A DNA stretch of 42,272 bases from an uncultured Prevotellaceae bacterium (GCA_900318995.1 ONMR01000016.1:1-42272), one strand, 5' to 3'. Positions 22,599 through 31,510 are shown, counted from the stretch's first letter. A program made the numbers and translations. Notes: generated by a model not told the origin, from the sequence alone.

Positions 22599-23066
22599 AT
22601 GAAAGCAAGAACAATTCTCTTTTCCGTATTGCAGATAGCAGCAATTTCATGCCAGAAGAATGATGACACAAATGACACAAAAGAGACAATGGTCCCGGTT
22701 AAGACTGATTACATTGGTACAGTCACTGTCACCTATCAGGAACAGGATTATGATAATCCAGACATTCTGGTCATCTATGATCCCAGCCAGGACGGAAAGA
22801 CGGTTTCAATCACCCTAAAAAAGATAAAATTCGTACCACAGATGCCTGTGACTATAGACGTGACAATTCCAGACGTCACAACAAGCAGCAAAGATGGTAA
22901 GACAGTGTTAACGTGCGATGAAGAGGACCCCATCTCAATGGGCGGACCGATGTCGCGCTATAAGGTAACCGGATTCGGAGGAGAGATTCAAGGGGATAAT
23001 CTCAGTTTCAGTCTGAACTTCGGATCATACCCCACCCGTTTCAGTGGCATTGAAGTGAAACAATAA
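22599..23066 (+). CDS. Calycin-like lipoprotein, partner of the TonB receptor
   Basis: The 155-residue protein has a lipoprotein signal with lipobox AISC (Cys 18). The mature part is all beta, with TDYIGTVTVTYQEQDY, a central VTIDVTIPDV strand and a C-terminal GGEIQGDNLSFSLNFGSYP segment, resembling the small calycin/lipocalin-like proteins of Bacteroides. It follows the receptor gene by eight bases and ends before a strong terminator. A surface ligand-binding role with the receptor is likely but not shown by the sequence. Confidence 0.7.
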   Translation: MKARTILFSVLQIAAISCQKNDDTNDTKETMVPVKTDYIGTVTVTYQEQDYDNPDILVIYDPSQDGKTVSITLKKIKFVPQMPVTIDVTIPDVTTSSKDGKTVLTCDEEDPISMGGPMSRYKVTGFGGEIQGDNLSFSLNFGSYPTRFSGIEVKQ

Positions 23067-23068
23067 TC

Positions 23069-23100
23069 AAAAAAGGCCCGGATTTTTCCGGGCCTTTTAT
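23069..23100. terminator. Bidirectional intrinsic terminator
   Basis: AAAAGGCCCGG (23071-23081) pairs with CCGGGCCTTTT (23088-23098) around a T-rich loop. The symmetric A and T runs let it end both the receptor-lipoprotein operon and the convergent CE15 gene. Confidence 0.9.
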
Positions 23101-23102
23101 AA

Positions 23103-24329
23103 TCATTTAAAACCTGTATTCGCCCAGGGGATCCACTTCTGAACCTCCTTGTCTTTCAGGGTCTCGTCAACATGCATGATGATGGTGTTGGCATCCTCCT
23201 TGCCCAGCAGGAACTTGTCAATGAACGCCTCAACCTCGGGATACTGGCTCTGCGGCAGCTGGCAGTGACCGTGCTTGCCCTGGATTGAGAATCCCATGCG
23301 GTCTTCGATACCGAACTTTTTCCAAACCTCACGTGCAGCTACGCTAGATACGTAGCCAGCCTCATCGGCAAGCCACTCATAATCCGTGTTGCCAAGTACC
23401 AGCAGGGCACGCGGGCAAACCAGTGCGCAAAGCTCGTGATGATCCATGGGAAGCTTTGATACATTCTCATCCTTCCAGTCCCACATTGACTCCTTGAACC
23501 AGTGGGGATCCGTGTTACCAAGAGTCTCCACATGACCCAGAGTCTCTGAAACACGCCATGCTGCAGCACCGCCGCCACCGGGCTCCTGTGCGATGGTAAG
23601 AGCGATGCGCTCATCGAATGCACCTGACCAGAGAGCCATCTTGCCTGCATATGAGCAACCGGTTACGCCGATATGCTTCATATCAATCTTGCTTGCTGCA
23701 CCTACAATCTCCAGACCGTCAATGATACGGCTTACGCCCCACGGCCACATTGCATATGCGCCATTCTCCACGAGTTCGGGATAAATCTTGTTGATGGGTT
23801 CGCTGCCACGTCTCTGCTGGTGTGCCATAACCTGACCCATGTTGAAGTTCATGGTGGCTATCTTGCGCTCCGGGAAGAAGTTACGCGGCAGGCTTATACC
23901 TGACATTCCTATCATCAGAGGGAACGGACCGTCACCCTCGGGATACGTTATCTTTGAGGTAATGGTCAGAGTCTCACCGTTGCGATGAACAATTACAGTA
24001 AGGGTATTGTCCTCCAGTTTAGCCTCGATATCCTTCTTGTCAACCATAGGCTTCTCTCCCACCTCATAATGATAGAGTTCACGGATAATCTCGGCACGAC
24101 GTTTCTCCCAGTCCTTGAATTTCTTGACCTTTTTCTTGCCGTTTGAGAACTCAAACGGGTTAGGCAGAGTCTCAAGAGACTTTGCTTCGTCAACTGCAGG
24201 GAATACAGGAGCCGGATACTTGGCACCGGTAAACTCCTGGTCATAAACCAGAGGTATTGACTTCTGTGCCATTACTGGCATTGCAGTCAAAGCTGCAACT
24301 GCAACAATAACGGATTTGTATAAATTCAT
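23103..24329 (-). CDS. CE15-like glucuronoyl esterase family protein
   Basis: The 408-residue exported protein has a signal peptide (cleavage after MPVMA) and an alpha/beta-hydrolase fold of CE15 type. The nucleophile elbow is GCSYAGK at 224-230 with Ser 226. AQEPGGGGAAAWR (247-259) and WGVSRIIDGLE (197-207) are typical. The catalytic His is 355 in HGHCQLP. In characterised CE15 enzymes the residue after the Ser is Arg (GCSRxGK) and stabilises the oxyanion; here it is Tyr, so substrate or activity may differ. The gene follows the flotillin gene by only six bases. Confidence 0.82.
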   Translation of the reverse strand: MNLYKSVIVAVAALTAMPVMAQKSIPLVYDQEFTGAKYPAPVFPAVDEAKSLETLPNPFEFSNGKKKVKKFKDWEKRRAEIIRELYHYEVGEKPMVDKKDIEAKLEDNTLTVIVHRNGETLTITSKITYPEGDGPFPLMIGMSGISLPRNFFPERKIATMNFNMGQVMAHQQRRGSEPINKIYPELVENGAYAMWPWGVSRIIDGLEIVGAASKIDMKHIGVTGCSYAGKMALWSGAFDERIALTIAQEPGGGGAAAWRVSETLGHVETLGNTDPHWFKESMWDWKDENVSKLPMDHHELCALVCPRALLVLGNTDYEWLADEAGYVSSVAAREVWKKFGIEDRMGFSIQGKHGHCQLPQSQYPEVEAFIDKFLLGKEDANTIIMHVDETLKDKEVQKWIPWANTGFK

Positions 24330-24335
24330 AAGATA

Positions 24336-25730
24336 TTATTTTTTCTTGTTGTCTTTTACTTCTTCAGCCTGGGTCATCGGTGCATCCTCCTTTTTCTTGG
24401 CAAGATAATCCGGAAGGCTCAAACCTGCCATGTTAAAGAGGTCCGACATAGGAGGAACAGACTTCATGAGTCCGCTCAGGAAGTTTGCGGTCGATCCCTT
24501 TCCGTCGGCGCCGTTGCCTGAATCCCAAACGGTTACGTTGTCGAACTTGATACCCTTGATAGCCTCCACCTGAGTCTTTACCAGCTCCGGCATCTTCTCG
24601 GACATGAGCAGCATGAATGCCTTTGCGGCATCACCGCCTGCTGCCTGTACCATCTTGTCATAACCGGCAGCCTGCTTGGTCAGTATCTCATAGTAACCCT
24701 TAGCCTCGGCCTCCATGCGGGCGAATATGGCATCGGCCTCACCCTTGGCGCTTACGCGGAGTTTCTCAGCCTCAGCCTCAGCGGCTATGATTATACGGTC
24801 CTTCTCAACCTGCTGGGCTACCAGGATGTTGGCCTGCTGGGTTGAACGCTCACGTTCGGCACGGGCGTTTTCGGCGTCACGCTCAGCGATATAAGCATCC
24901 TGCAGAGCCTTGGCCTGCTGAACCTTCTCGGCTGTTACAGCCAGACGGTTGGCCTCGGCCTCCTTCTCACGGCGGAATGCATCAGAATTTGCAATCTCAA
25001 CCTTGGCGTTGTTCTCACCCTGAACGGCTACGGCGTTAGCCTGCGATGTACGGATACGGGTTTCCTTAACGGCCTCAGCCTTACCTATCTCACCGTTACG
25101 GTCCTGCTCAGCCACACTAACCTTAGCCTCGTTAATGGCCTTGGCGGCAGCCTCCTTACCCAGAGCCTGGATATAACCTGACTCATCCTTGATATCGGTC
25201 ACGTTCACGTTGATAAGACGCAGACCTATCTTCTTGAGCTCAACCTCAACGTTCTTGGCAATTTTCTCCAGGAATGTATCACGGTCGCTGTTGATCTCCT
25301 CGATACTCATGGTGGCAATGACCAGACGCAGCTGACCGAACAGGATATCACGTGCCAGTTCCTGAATCTCCTCGGCTGTGAGGCCCAGCAGACGCTCGGC
25401 GGCGTTGTTCATACTGTCGGGTTCGGTCGATATACCTACTGTAAAACGGCAAGGCACATCCACACGGATGTTCTGACGGCTCAGTGCGTTGGTCAGATTT
25501 GCATCTATTGAAATAGGTGTCAGGCTCAGATATGCATAGTCCTGGATAACGGGCCATACAAACTTACCGCCGCCGTGGATACATTTGGCCGATCCGCCGC
25601 CTGTCTTACCGTAAACTACCAGAATCTTGTCCGAAGGGCAACGTCTGTATCTCCTGATAATGGTCGCAAACAGAATGAAAAGGAGGACAACTCCTATCAC
25701 TACGAGAATTGAAATGTTACTTGGATTCAT
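24336..25730 (-). CDS. Flotillin family (SPFH domain) membrane protein
   Basis: The 464-residue protein has one N-terminal membrane segment (about 8-25), an SPFH/prohibitin domain (about 28-210, with VPCRFTVGIS and IGLRLINVNVTDI) and a long Ala/Glu-rich coiled coil with repeated EAEA, AEAK and AEKV heptads to about residue 360. The C-terminal region (MVQAAGGDAAKAFMLLMSEKMPELVKTQ) is a known flotillin signature. It likely assembles in membrane microdomains. NfeD, its usual partner, is encoded immediately upstream, 35 bases away. Confidence 0.93.
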   Translation of the reverse strand: MNPSNISILVVIGVVLLFILFATIIRRYRRCPSDKILVVYGKTGGGSAKCIHGGGKFVWPVIQDYAYLSLTPISIDANLTNALSRQNIRVDVPCRFTVGISTEPDSMNNAAERLLGLTAEEIQELARDILFGQLRLVIATMSIEEINSDRDTFLEKIAKNVEVELKKIGLRLINVNVTDIKDESGYIQALGKEAAAKAINEAKVSVAEQDRNGEIGKAEAVKETRIRTSQANAVAVQGENNAKVEIANSDAFRREKEAEANRLAVTAEKVQQAKALQDAYIAERDAENARAERERSTQQANILVAQQVEKDRIIIAAEAEAEKLRVSAKGEADAIFARMEAEAKGYYEILTKQAAGYDKMVQAAGGDAAKAFMLLMSEKMPELVKTQVEAIKGIKFDNVTVWDSGNGADGKGSTANFLSGLMKSVPPMSDLFNMAGLSLPDYLAKKKEDAPMTQAEEVKDNKKK

Positions 25731-25765
25731 TTTATAAGTGTTAAGTTGTTATTAATTCGGGAAAA

Positions 25766-26341
25766 TCACTTTACCAGCAACAGGTCATCACCCAGGACAT
25801 CAACAATCTGCACCTGTCCGCCTGTGGCTATCTCGGTTTCATTATCCGTCATGGCGTCAATCTCATGGACCGAACCCTTGACGCTTACCTGAACCTTGCC
25901 GCGTCCTGAACGGGCTGCAGGAATACGCAGATAGACATCGGCCTTGAGACCTACAGCCTCCTGCATTTTGAAACTGCCGTCATGTGACAGCTTCATTACC
26001 TGGCGGAACATGAATACGAACGCCAGGACAAAGACCAGACCCACTGCGATGGCAATAAGCTGCAGCAGCCAGCCTTTTTCAATTGAATCATGCAGCAGTA
26101 CGCCTGCCCAACCGTATCCGAGCAGGAAATTGACAAGGTTACGGAATGAGAACACTCCACTCAGTGCTCCGTCTTCCATGGAATCGACGGAACCGTCCAT
26201 GGGACCTGCATCAACATCGGTATCAGTGCCCAGCCCTACAAATGTCATGACAGTCTGGATTATAAACACCAGTGATGCACAACAGGCGATAGTCCAGAAA
26301 AACTTCTGTAATGGTTCCAAAGAATTAAATAAATCCATCAT
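25766..26341 (-). CDS. NfeD-like membrane protein, flotillin partner
   Basis: The 191-residue protein has membrane segments at about residues 14-36, 63-82 and 88-112 and a C-terminal OB-fold of about 60 residues (GLKADVYLRIP, GKVQVSVKGSVHEIDAMTD, QVQIVDVLGDDLLLVK), which is the NfeD pattern. The serine protease domain of long NfeD proteins is absent. It is the first gene in the operon with flotillin. The ATG is followed by another ATG-like start (MMDLF), and the gene has an upstream -7 box at 26409-26416. Confidence 0.88.
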   Translation of the reverse strand: MMDLFNSLEPLQKFFWTIACCASLVFIIQTVMTFVGLGTDTDVDAGPMDGSVDSMEDGALSGVFSFRNLVNFLLGYGWAGVLLHDSIEKGWLLQLIAIAVGLVFVLAFVFMFRQVMKLSHDGSFKMQEAVGLKADVYLRIPAARSGRGKVQVSVKGSVHEIDAMTDNETEIATGGQVQIVDVLGDDLLLVK

Positions 26342-26382
26342 AGGTTAGAAACAATTATTGGTTTGTTAAACAATTTGAACAT

Positions 26383-26466
26383 GTCCTTAAAACAGGACCA
26401 CTTTTGTACAAAAATAGTGATTCCTTCGGATTAATGACACTCAGCAAAGAAAAAAAAGTAACTTTG
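26383..26466. promoter_or_regulatory. Divergent promoters of nfeD-flotillin (minus) and the Crp-like gene (plus)
   Basis: Minus strand: TATTTTTG (26409-26416) is an exact -7 box overlapping the perfect palindrome TTTTGTACAAAA (26402-26413). A GTCCT...AGGAC dyad at 26383-26398 lies in the nfeD leader. Plus strand: TAACTTTG (26459-26466) is an exact -7 box 28 bases before the chosen ATG of the Crp-like gene. Confidence 0.55.
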
Positions 26467-26494
26467 CGTGATTTTAGGAATCAATCCGTGCATT

Positions 26495-27160
26495 ATGGAA
26501 CTCCCGATGTATGACACTCTGCTCAGTCTTCCCCTGTTCCAGGGTATGAGTCAGACTGATTTCAACAGTCTGCTGCAAAAGATCCGTCTGGACTTTGTAC
26601 GGTATGCCCAGGGTGACGTCATAATCGGAAAGGGAGACCACTGCCGCAGTCTGGCATTCCTTATCAACGGAACTGTAGAGAGTTCAAGAAGCGGCATGGA
26701 CGGCCGTTTCACCTTCATGGAGAGCATAGATTCACCATCCCTTATTGAACCTTACTCAATGTTCGGAAGAGCCGGACTGTACCAGCGTACATATACCGCA
26801 GCCTCAGCATGCAGTTTCCTGATGGTGGACAAGCAGTACATATACACGGAACTGGGCAAATACAACATCTGCAGGATGAACCTGCTGAATATACTCAGCG
26901 GCCGAGCCCAGCAGCTTGACAATTACATTTGGAGCATCGACGGCCAGACACTGAGAGGACGCATCATACGTTTCATACAGGGCCTGTCCGACATACAGAA
27001 CGGAGCCAAAAGGCTGAATATAAAAATGAATGACCTGGCTACCGTCATGGATGCCACCAGACTGAACGTATCACGTGAACTGAACGCACTTGAAGCCGAA
27101 GGGCTCATATCCCTTCGCCGGAAAGAGATATATATTCCCGCACTTGAGAACCTGATTTGA
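26495..27160 (+). CDS. Crp/Fnr family transcriptional regulator
   Basis: The 221-residue protein has an N-terminal cyclic-nucleotide-type beta-roll (about 10-120; GDVIIGKGDHCRSLAFLINGTV) and a C-terminal Crp winged helix (about 150-221) with MNDLATVMDATRLNVSRELNALEAEGLI as the recognition helices. No cysteine cluster for an iron-sulfur centre is visible, and the cAMP-contact residues are not conserved, so the ligand is unknown. I start at ATG 26495 because an earlier ATG at 26468 would overlap the promoter. A dCMP deaminase gene follows after two bases. Confidence 0.88.
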   Translation: MELPMYDTLLSLPLFQGMSQTDFNSLLQKIRLDFVRYAQGDVIIGKGDHCRSLAFLINGTVESSRSGMDGRFTFMESIDSPSLIEPYSMFGRAGLYQRTYTAASACSFLMVDKQYIYTELGKYNICRMNLLNILSGRAQQLDNYIWSIDGQTLRGRIIRFIQGLSDIQNGAKRLNIKMNDLATVMDATRLNVSRELNALEAEGLISLRRKEIYIPALENLI

Positions 27161-27162
27161 CA

Positions 27163-27597
27163 ATGGATGAAGCAAAGAAGGCGGCAATAGACCGCCGTTA
27201 CGCAAGAATGGCCTTGATCTGGGCGGAAAACTCCTACTGCATACGGCGCAAGGTAGGTGCTCTCGTCGTAAAGAACAATATGATAATATCCGACGGTTAC
27301 AATGGCACCCCTACCGGATTCGAGAACATATGCGAGGACGACAACAACGTATCCAAGCCATACGTGCTCCATGCCGAGGCCAATGCCATCACCAAACTGG
27401 CCCGTTCATCAAACAGCAGTGAAGGTGCGACACTGTATGTAACCGCATCCCCCTGCATTGAATGCGCCAAACTTATTATCCAATCGGGCATAAAACGTGT
27501 GATATATACCGAGCAATACCGTCTGACAGATGGCGTGGACCTGCTCAAACGTGCAGGAATTGAAGTTGAATATCTGGACTTGAACACTGAAAAATGA
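27163..27597 (+). CDS. dCMP deaminase-like cytidine/deoxycytidylate deaminase
   Basis: The 144-residue zinc enzyme has the HAE motif at 70-72 and PCIEC at 97-101 (Cys 98 and 101), the ligands of the cytidine deaminase fold. The GYNGTP (45-50) segment is typical of the dCMP deaminase/ComEB group, which makes dUMP for thymidylate synthesis. The upstream in-frame TTG at 27157 overlaps the stop of the Crp-like gene; I prefer the ATG at 27163. The last four bases overlap the CtpA gene. Confidence 0.92.
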   Translation: MDEAKKAAIDRRYARMALIWAENSYCIRRKVGALVVKNNMIISDGYNGTPTGFENICEDDNNVSKPYVLHAEANAITKLARSSNSSEGATLYVTASPCIECAKLIIQSGIKRVIYTEQYRLTDGVDLLKRAGIEVEYLDLNTEK

Positions 27598-29198
27598 AGA
27601 CACTCAAAAAGATAATACAAGTAATCTTTGTACTTACCATGGGCTTCTTTCTTGGGATAGAGGTCATGATAGGCATATTCAACCGTCACAAGCCTCAGTT
27701 TGAACGCGGAGGCACTCCCGGTTCCCAGAAAGTTGAGACACTTATCAAAGCTATAGACCGCAAATATGTGGACGAGGTTGACATGGACTCAATCATGGAC
27801 CGCGTCCTGCCCACGATACTGGAGGAACTTGACCCCCATTCCGCATACTATCCCGCCGAGGAGACACAGGTCAGTAACGATGAACTCCACGGAAGTTTCT
27901 CGGGTATAGGAATCCAGTTCTCCGTACAGGACGATACCGTAAGGGTAAACAATGTCATACACGGAGGACCGTCCGAGAAAGTCGGAGTGCTTGCCGGCGA
28001 CCGCATCATCCTTATAAACGATTCTCTGTTTGCAGGAAAGAAAATACCCAGCAACGAGATTGTCAAGAACCTTAAGGGCCCCAAAGGCAGCACCGTCAAG
28101 ATAAGCGTTATGCGCAACGGTGAGCCCAACCTTGTGGACTTTACCATAGAGCGTGGTGACATTCCGGTCAAGAGTGTCGATGCCGCCTACATGGTTTCGC
28201 CGGAGAACGGCATCGGCTACATAATGATAAACAAGTTCGGTGAGACCACTTTTGCCGAAATGATGGTCAGCCTGGCCGAGTTGAGCAGCCAGGGAATGAA
28301 GAAACTCATCGTTGACCTTCGCGGCAACAGCGGCGGATACCTGGGTGCAGCCATACAGATGGCAAACCAATTCCTCCCCAAGAATGACCTTATTGTATAT
28401 ACACAAGGCGCGCACAATCCTATAGCCCGCCAATACGCCGACGGACACGGTCACTACACCGGCATACCGCTTGCCGTAATGATAGACGAATCATCAGCAT
28501 CAGCTGCCGAGATATTTACCGGAGCCATTCAGGATAATGACCGCGGCACCATTGTCGGCCGCCGTTCGTTCGGTAAAGGCCTTGTCCAGGAACCTATAGA
28601 TTTTGACGACGGCTCAAGCATACGCATCACCATAGCACGTTATTACACCCCATCAGGCCGCTGCATACAGAAACCATACGGCGAATCTGACGAGGACTAC
28701 GCCATGGACATAGTCAAGCGATATGAACACGGCGAGTTTTTCAGCGCTGACAGCATAAAGCAGAACGAAGAGGAGGTTTACAAGACAAAGGGCGGACGCA
28801 CCGTATACGGCGGAGGTGGAATTATGCCCGATGTTTTTGTGGCACAGGATACAACCGGATACTCGGATTACTATGCCGCCGTTGTCCGTAAAAGTCTGGT
28901 CAACAAGTTCTCATTCAAGTACGTGGACAGCAACCGGAAGGTATTGTCGGAACTCAAGACATACTCCGACCTTGAAGAGTATCTGGATGCAGACAACGTT
29001 CTGAACAAATTCTATGAGTACGCTTCAAAAAACGGTGTAAAAAGAGACTACAGCATGTCTGCGCCAGCCCGCAAGCAAATGCGCAATGTCCTTTACAGCA
29101 ACATCATATATGATGCCATGGATATGCAGGACTATATCGCATTCATCAACCTGTCAGACCCCGCAGTAAGCAAGGCCATCGAAGTCCTCAAGCAGTAA
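27594..29198 (+). CDS. S41 family C-terminal processing peptidase (CtpA-like)
   Basis: The 534-residue protein has an N-terminal membrane anchor (about 7-29), a PDZ domain (about 95-190, with GSFSGIGIQFS and LAGDRIILIND) and the S41 protease core. Catalytic Ser 303 lies in DESSASAAEIF and Lys 328 in RRSFGKGLVQ, exactly 25 residues apart as in Ctp enzymes. A C-terminal domain of about 150 residues follows. It acts in the periplasm on protein C termini. It overlaps the dCMP deaminase gene by four bases, and this order is common in Bacteroidetes. Confidence 0.94.
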   Translation: MKTLKKIIQVIFVLTMGFFLGIEVMIGIFNRHKPQFERGGTPGSQKVETLIKAIDRKYVDEVDMDSIMDRVLPTILEELDPHSAYYPAEETQVSNDELHGSFSGIGIQFSVQDDTVRVNNVIHGGPSEKVGVLAGDRIILINDSLFAGKKIPSNEIVKNLKGPKGSTVKISVMRNGEPNLVDFTIERGDIPVKSVDAAYMVSPENGIGYIMINKFGETTFAEMMVSLAELSSQGMKKLIVDLRGNSGGYLGAAIQMANQFLPKNDLIVYTQGAHNPIARQYADGHGHYTGIPLAVMIDESSASAAEIFTGAIQDNDRGTIVGRRSFGKGLVQEPIDFDDGSSIRITIARYYTPSGRCIQKPYGESDEDYAMDIVKRYEHGEFFSADSIKQNEEEVYKTKGGRTVYGGGGIMPDVFVAQDTTGYSDYYAAVVRKSLVNKFSFKYVDSNRKVLSELKTYSDLEEYLDADNVLNKFYEYASKNGVKRDYSMSAPARKQMRNVLYSNIIYDAMDMQDYIAFINLSDPAVSKAIEVLKQ

Positions 29199-29207
29199 GC
29201 CGGATTG

Positions 29208-29498
29208 TCAGCGAAGCACAATCTGGGTTATTACCTGCGCTCCAGCCTGTGCGTTCAAACGGGCTACGAGCTCCGTGCGGCGCATCATCAGTTCATTCCT
29301 CAATGCCGCCGATGACACTGTCACAAAAAGCACCTGATTATAGATACGGAGTTCCTTTGTATATCTGGAGACGGCAGGCCCCAGGACCTTATCCCATGCC
29401 TGGATAAGACGATGCTCATACAGCGGTGTCTCCAGACCATACTCACGGAGATACTGCATGATCACGCCTCCTATTTTTTCGGAGTCAGTCTTTCTCAT
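29208..29498 (-). CDS. DciA-family protein (DUF721)
   Basis: The 96-residue protein matches DUF721/DciA, the helicase operator proposed to load the replicative helicase in bacteria lacking DnaC. The conserved WDKVLGPAVSRYTK and the VLFVTVSSAALRNELMMRR segment fit the family KH-like domain. It overlaps the recF gene by four bases, so the two replication-linked genes form an operon. It converges on the CtpA gene with nine bases between. Confidence 0.9.
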   Translation of the reverse strand: MRKTDSEKIGGVIMQYLREYGLETPLYEHRLIQAWDKVLGPAVSRYTKELRIYNQVLFVTVSSAALRNELMMRRTELVARLNAQAGAQVITQIVLR

Positions 29499-30586
29499 AG
29501 TACCTGTCCGTTCTCTACGGTAAACAATCTGTAATCACACCCCAAGCTATCCATGATATAGTCCATGTGATTACGGTCCACATCGGTTATAAAGACCTGA
29601 CCGAACTCTCCGTTGTCCGATACAAGTTTTATGATACGCCCCACCCTGACTGAGTCAAGGCGGTCAAAGATATCATCCAGAAGCAGGATTGGACGTTTCC
29701 CGCAAGACTCCTTGAGCAGTCGGTACTGAGCCAGTTTGAGTGCCACCAGATAGCTTTTGTTCTGTCCCTGCGAGCCTTCACGGCGAATTGCAAAACCGTC
29801 CAGGTTCATTTCCAGTTCATCCTTATGAATACCATGGAGCGAGTATCCGGCATTCCGGTCAAGACTACGTCCGCTTTCAAACTGACCGAGCAGGTCTCCT
29901 CGCTCGGCATGAGATGTATAAGACAGCGATACCTGTTCGGACGAATCACCTATTACAGAATACATTTCCCGGAAATAAGGAACAAGACGGTCAGTCAGAG
30001 CCTTCCTTTTTTCATAGATCCTCCACCCGGTGTCAGCCATGACCTCCTCCCATATCAGGAACAGCTCCCGGTCAGGCATCACCTCCATCTTGAGCAATGC
30101 ATTCCGTTGCTGGACAGCTTTGTTATATGATATCAGGAGTTTCAGATATTCAGTATCATACTGTGATATGATAACATCCATAAAACGTCTCCGTTCATCG
30201 CTGCCGTCCAGGATCAGTGCCGTATCCTGAGGCGATACCATAACCAGGGGCACATATCCTATATGGTCCGAAAAACGTTGGTACTCCTTCCCGTCACGGC
30301 GGAACTGCTTGTTGCCCTTTCTGGACAGACATCCTATGACGGTCTTATCGCCCGACGGAAGTCTGTATGTACCTTGAAGCTGGTAGCATTCGGCACCATG
30401 CCTTACAGTCAGCTGGTCAGTCTGTCCCAATGAACTGCGACAGAAAGAAAGGCAATAGACCGCATCCAGAAGATTGGTCTTACCCATGCCGTTCTTGCCC
30501 ACAAAACAGTTCAGTTTTGGCGAAAACTCAAGATCCGCCTGAACTATATTGCGGTAATCCTGTACAAACAGATGTTCCAGTATCAT
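29495..30586 (-). CDS. recF: DNA replication and repair protein RecF
   Basis: The 363-residue SMC-like ATPase has Walker A GKNGMGKT (30-37), an ABC-type signature region around SQGQNKSYL, Walker B ILLLDDIFDRLD and a late VFITDVDR motif. RecF works with RecO and RecR to load RecA at gapped DNA. The N terminus MILEHLFVQDYRNIVQADLEF is standard. Length is normal (about 360-370). The gene is upstream of the DciA gene. A TAAATTCG sequence (30611-30618, minus) is a likely -7 variant. Confidence 0.97.
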   Translation of the reverse strand: MILEHLFVQDYRNIVQADLEFSPKLNCFVGKNGMGKTNLLDAVYCLSFCRSSLGQTDQLTVRHGAECYQLQGTYRLPSGDKTVIGCLSRKGNKQFRRDGKEYQRFSDHIGYVPLVMVSPQDTALILDGSDERRRFMDVIISQYDTEYLKLLISYNKAVQQRNALLKMEVMPDRELFLIWEEVMADTGWRIYEKRKALTDRLVPYFREMYSVIGDSSEQVSLSYTSHAERGDLLGQFESGRSLDRNAGYSLHGIHKDELEMNLDGFAIRREGSQGQNKSYLVALKLAQYRLLKESCGKRPILLLDDIFDRLDSVRVGRIIKLVSDNGEFGQVFITDVDRNHMDYIMDSLGCDYRLFTVENGQVL

Positions 30587-30610
30587 TCAGTTGATTGCAA
30601 GTTTGATATG

Positions 30611-30689
30611 CGAATTTACTTTCTTTTCCCCGATATCGACTCTTTTTTAAGTCAAATTGTTTACATAAAGTAAAAAATGACTATTTTTG
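30611..30689. promoter_or_regulatory. Divergent promoters of recF (minus) and the TPR gene (plus)
   Basis: Plus strand: TATTTTTG (30682-30689) is an exact -7 box, with TTG at 30657-30659 at 22-base spacing. Minus strand: TAAATTCG (30611-30618) is a near match 24 bases before the recF ATG. The rest of the 125-base gap shows nothing else. Confidence 0.5.
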
Positions 30690-30711
30690 CACCCGCTAAC
30701 AAAAAGACGAA

Positions 30712-31401
30712 ATGGCAAAGAAAACAGTAACCCCTGCACCCAAGCAGGAACAGAAGGGCCTTGAAGAGGCATTAAGCAAGTCAGAACAGTTTTTTGAGAA
30801 CAACAAGAAGACTATCTTCGGTGCTCTCATAGCAATCATAGTAATCATTGCAGGCTGCATGCTTTACAGTGCAAAAGTAGCTCAGCCGCGTCAGTTAAGG
30901 GCTTCAGAGGCAATTTATCCCGGTGAGGCATATTTTGTCAACGGAGATTACCAGACCGCCCTAAACGGTGATGCTTACGGATTTGAAGGTTTCATATCCC
31001 TGTCAGAGCAGTACAAGAGTACCAAGGCCGGAAAGCTGGCAGGTCTTTATGCAGGTCTCTGCTACGCTCAGCTTGACAGCATGAGCATTGCCGAGAAATA
31101 CCTGGCCAAGTTCAGCGGAAAGGATCAGATGGTTGCTCCTGCAGCTGTCGGCGCGCTCGCCAACTGCTATGCTACAAACGGCCAGTTAGACAAGGCCGCC
31201 GCCACTTTTGAGAAAGCCGCAAAGCAGGCAAACAACAACCTGCTCTCACCCAATTTCTATTTCCAGGCAGGTCTCATCTATGAGTCTATGGGTAAGACCT
31301 CACAGGCCCTTAAGCTTTACAATCTGGTCAAGACCAGCTATCCTGCATCTTTTGAATCACAGGATATTGACAAATATATTTCCCGACTTTCAAGCAAATA
31401 A
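30712..31401 (+). CDS. Membrane-anchored tetratricopeptide repeat protein (YfgM-like)
   Basis: The 229-residue protein has a cytoplasmic tail of about 35 residues, one membrane segment (about 36-53, FGALIAIIVIIAGCMLYS) and a periplasmic TPR region of four or so repeats (AGKLAGLYAGLCYAQLDSMSIAEKYLAKF; VGALANCYATNGQLDKAAATFEKAA; FYFQAGLIYESMGKTSQALKLYNLV). The layout matches YfgM-type chaperone-associated proteins. In Bacteroides it commonly lies beside the recF-DUF721 pair. A tRNA-Tyr gene follows. Confidence 0.85.
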   Translation: MAKKTVTPAPKQEQKGLEEALSKSEQFFENNKKTIFGALIAIIVIIAGCMLYSAKVAQPRQLRASEAIYPGEAYFVNGDYQTALNGDAYGFEGFISLSEQYKSTKAGKLAGLYAGLCYAQLDSMSIAEKYLAKFSGKDQMVAPAAVGALANCYATNGQLDKAAATFEKAAKQANNNLLSPNFYFQAGLIYESMGKTSQALKLYNLVKTSYPASFESQDIDKYISRLSSK

Positions 31402-31420
31402 AGCCTTGACAGGTCAGGCC

Positions 31421-31503
31421 GGGTGAATTCCAGAGTGGCCAAATGGGGCAGACTGTAAATCTGCTGTCTTTCGACTTCGGTGGTTCGAATCCATCTTCAC
31501 CCA
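31421..31503 (+). tRNA. tRNA-Tyr (anticodon GUA)
   Basis: A seven-base acceptor stem pairs GGGTGAA (31421-31427) with TTCACCC (31496-31502), with discriminator A at 31503. The anticodon GTA is at 31455-31457. The long variable arm marks a class II tRNA. The T-arm GGTTCGAATCC is canonical. No CCA is encoded. Confidence 0.95.
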
Positions 31504-31510
31504 CAAAAAC

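Noticed and set aside
27789-28454. A 221-codon minus-strand open frame
   Set aside because: It is antisense to the protease gene ctpA with its Ser/Lys active site; codon bias of that gene explains the open frame.
29208-30711. Replication origin suggested by recF and dciA
   Set aside because: No dnaA or dnaN gene, no cluster of DnaA boxes and no AT-rich repeat array is seen; recF is often away from the origin in Bacteroidetes.
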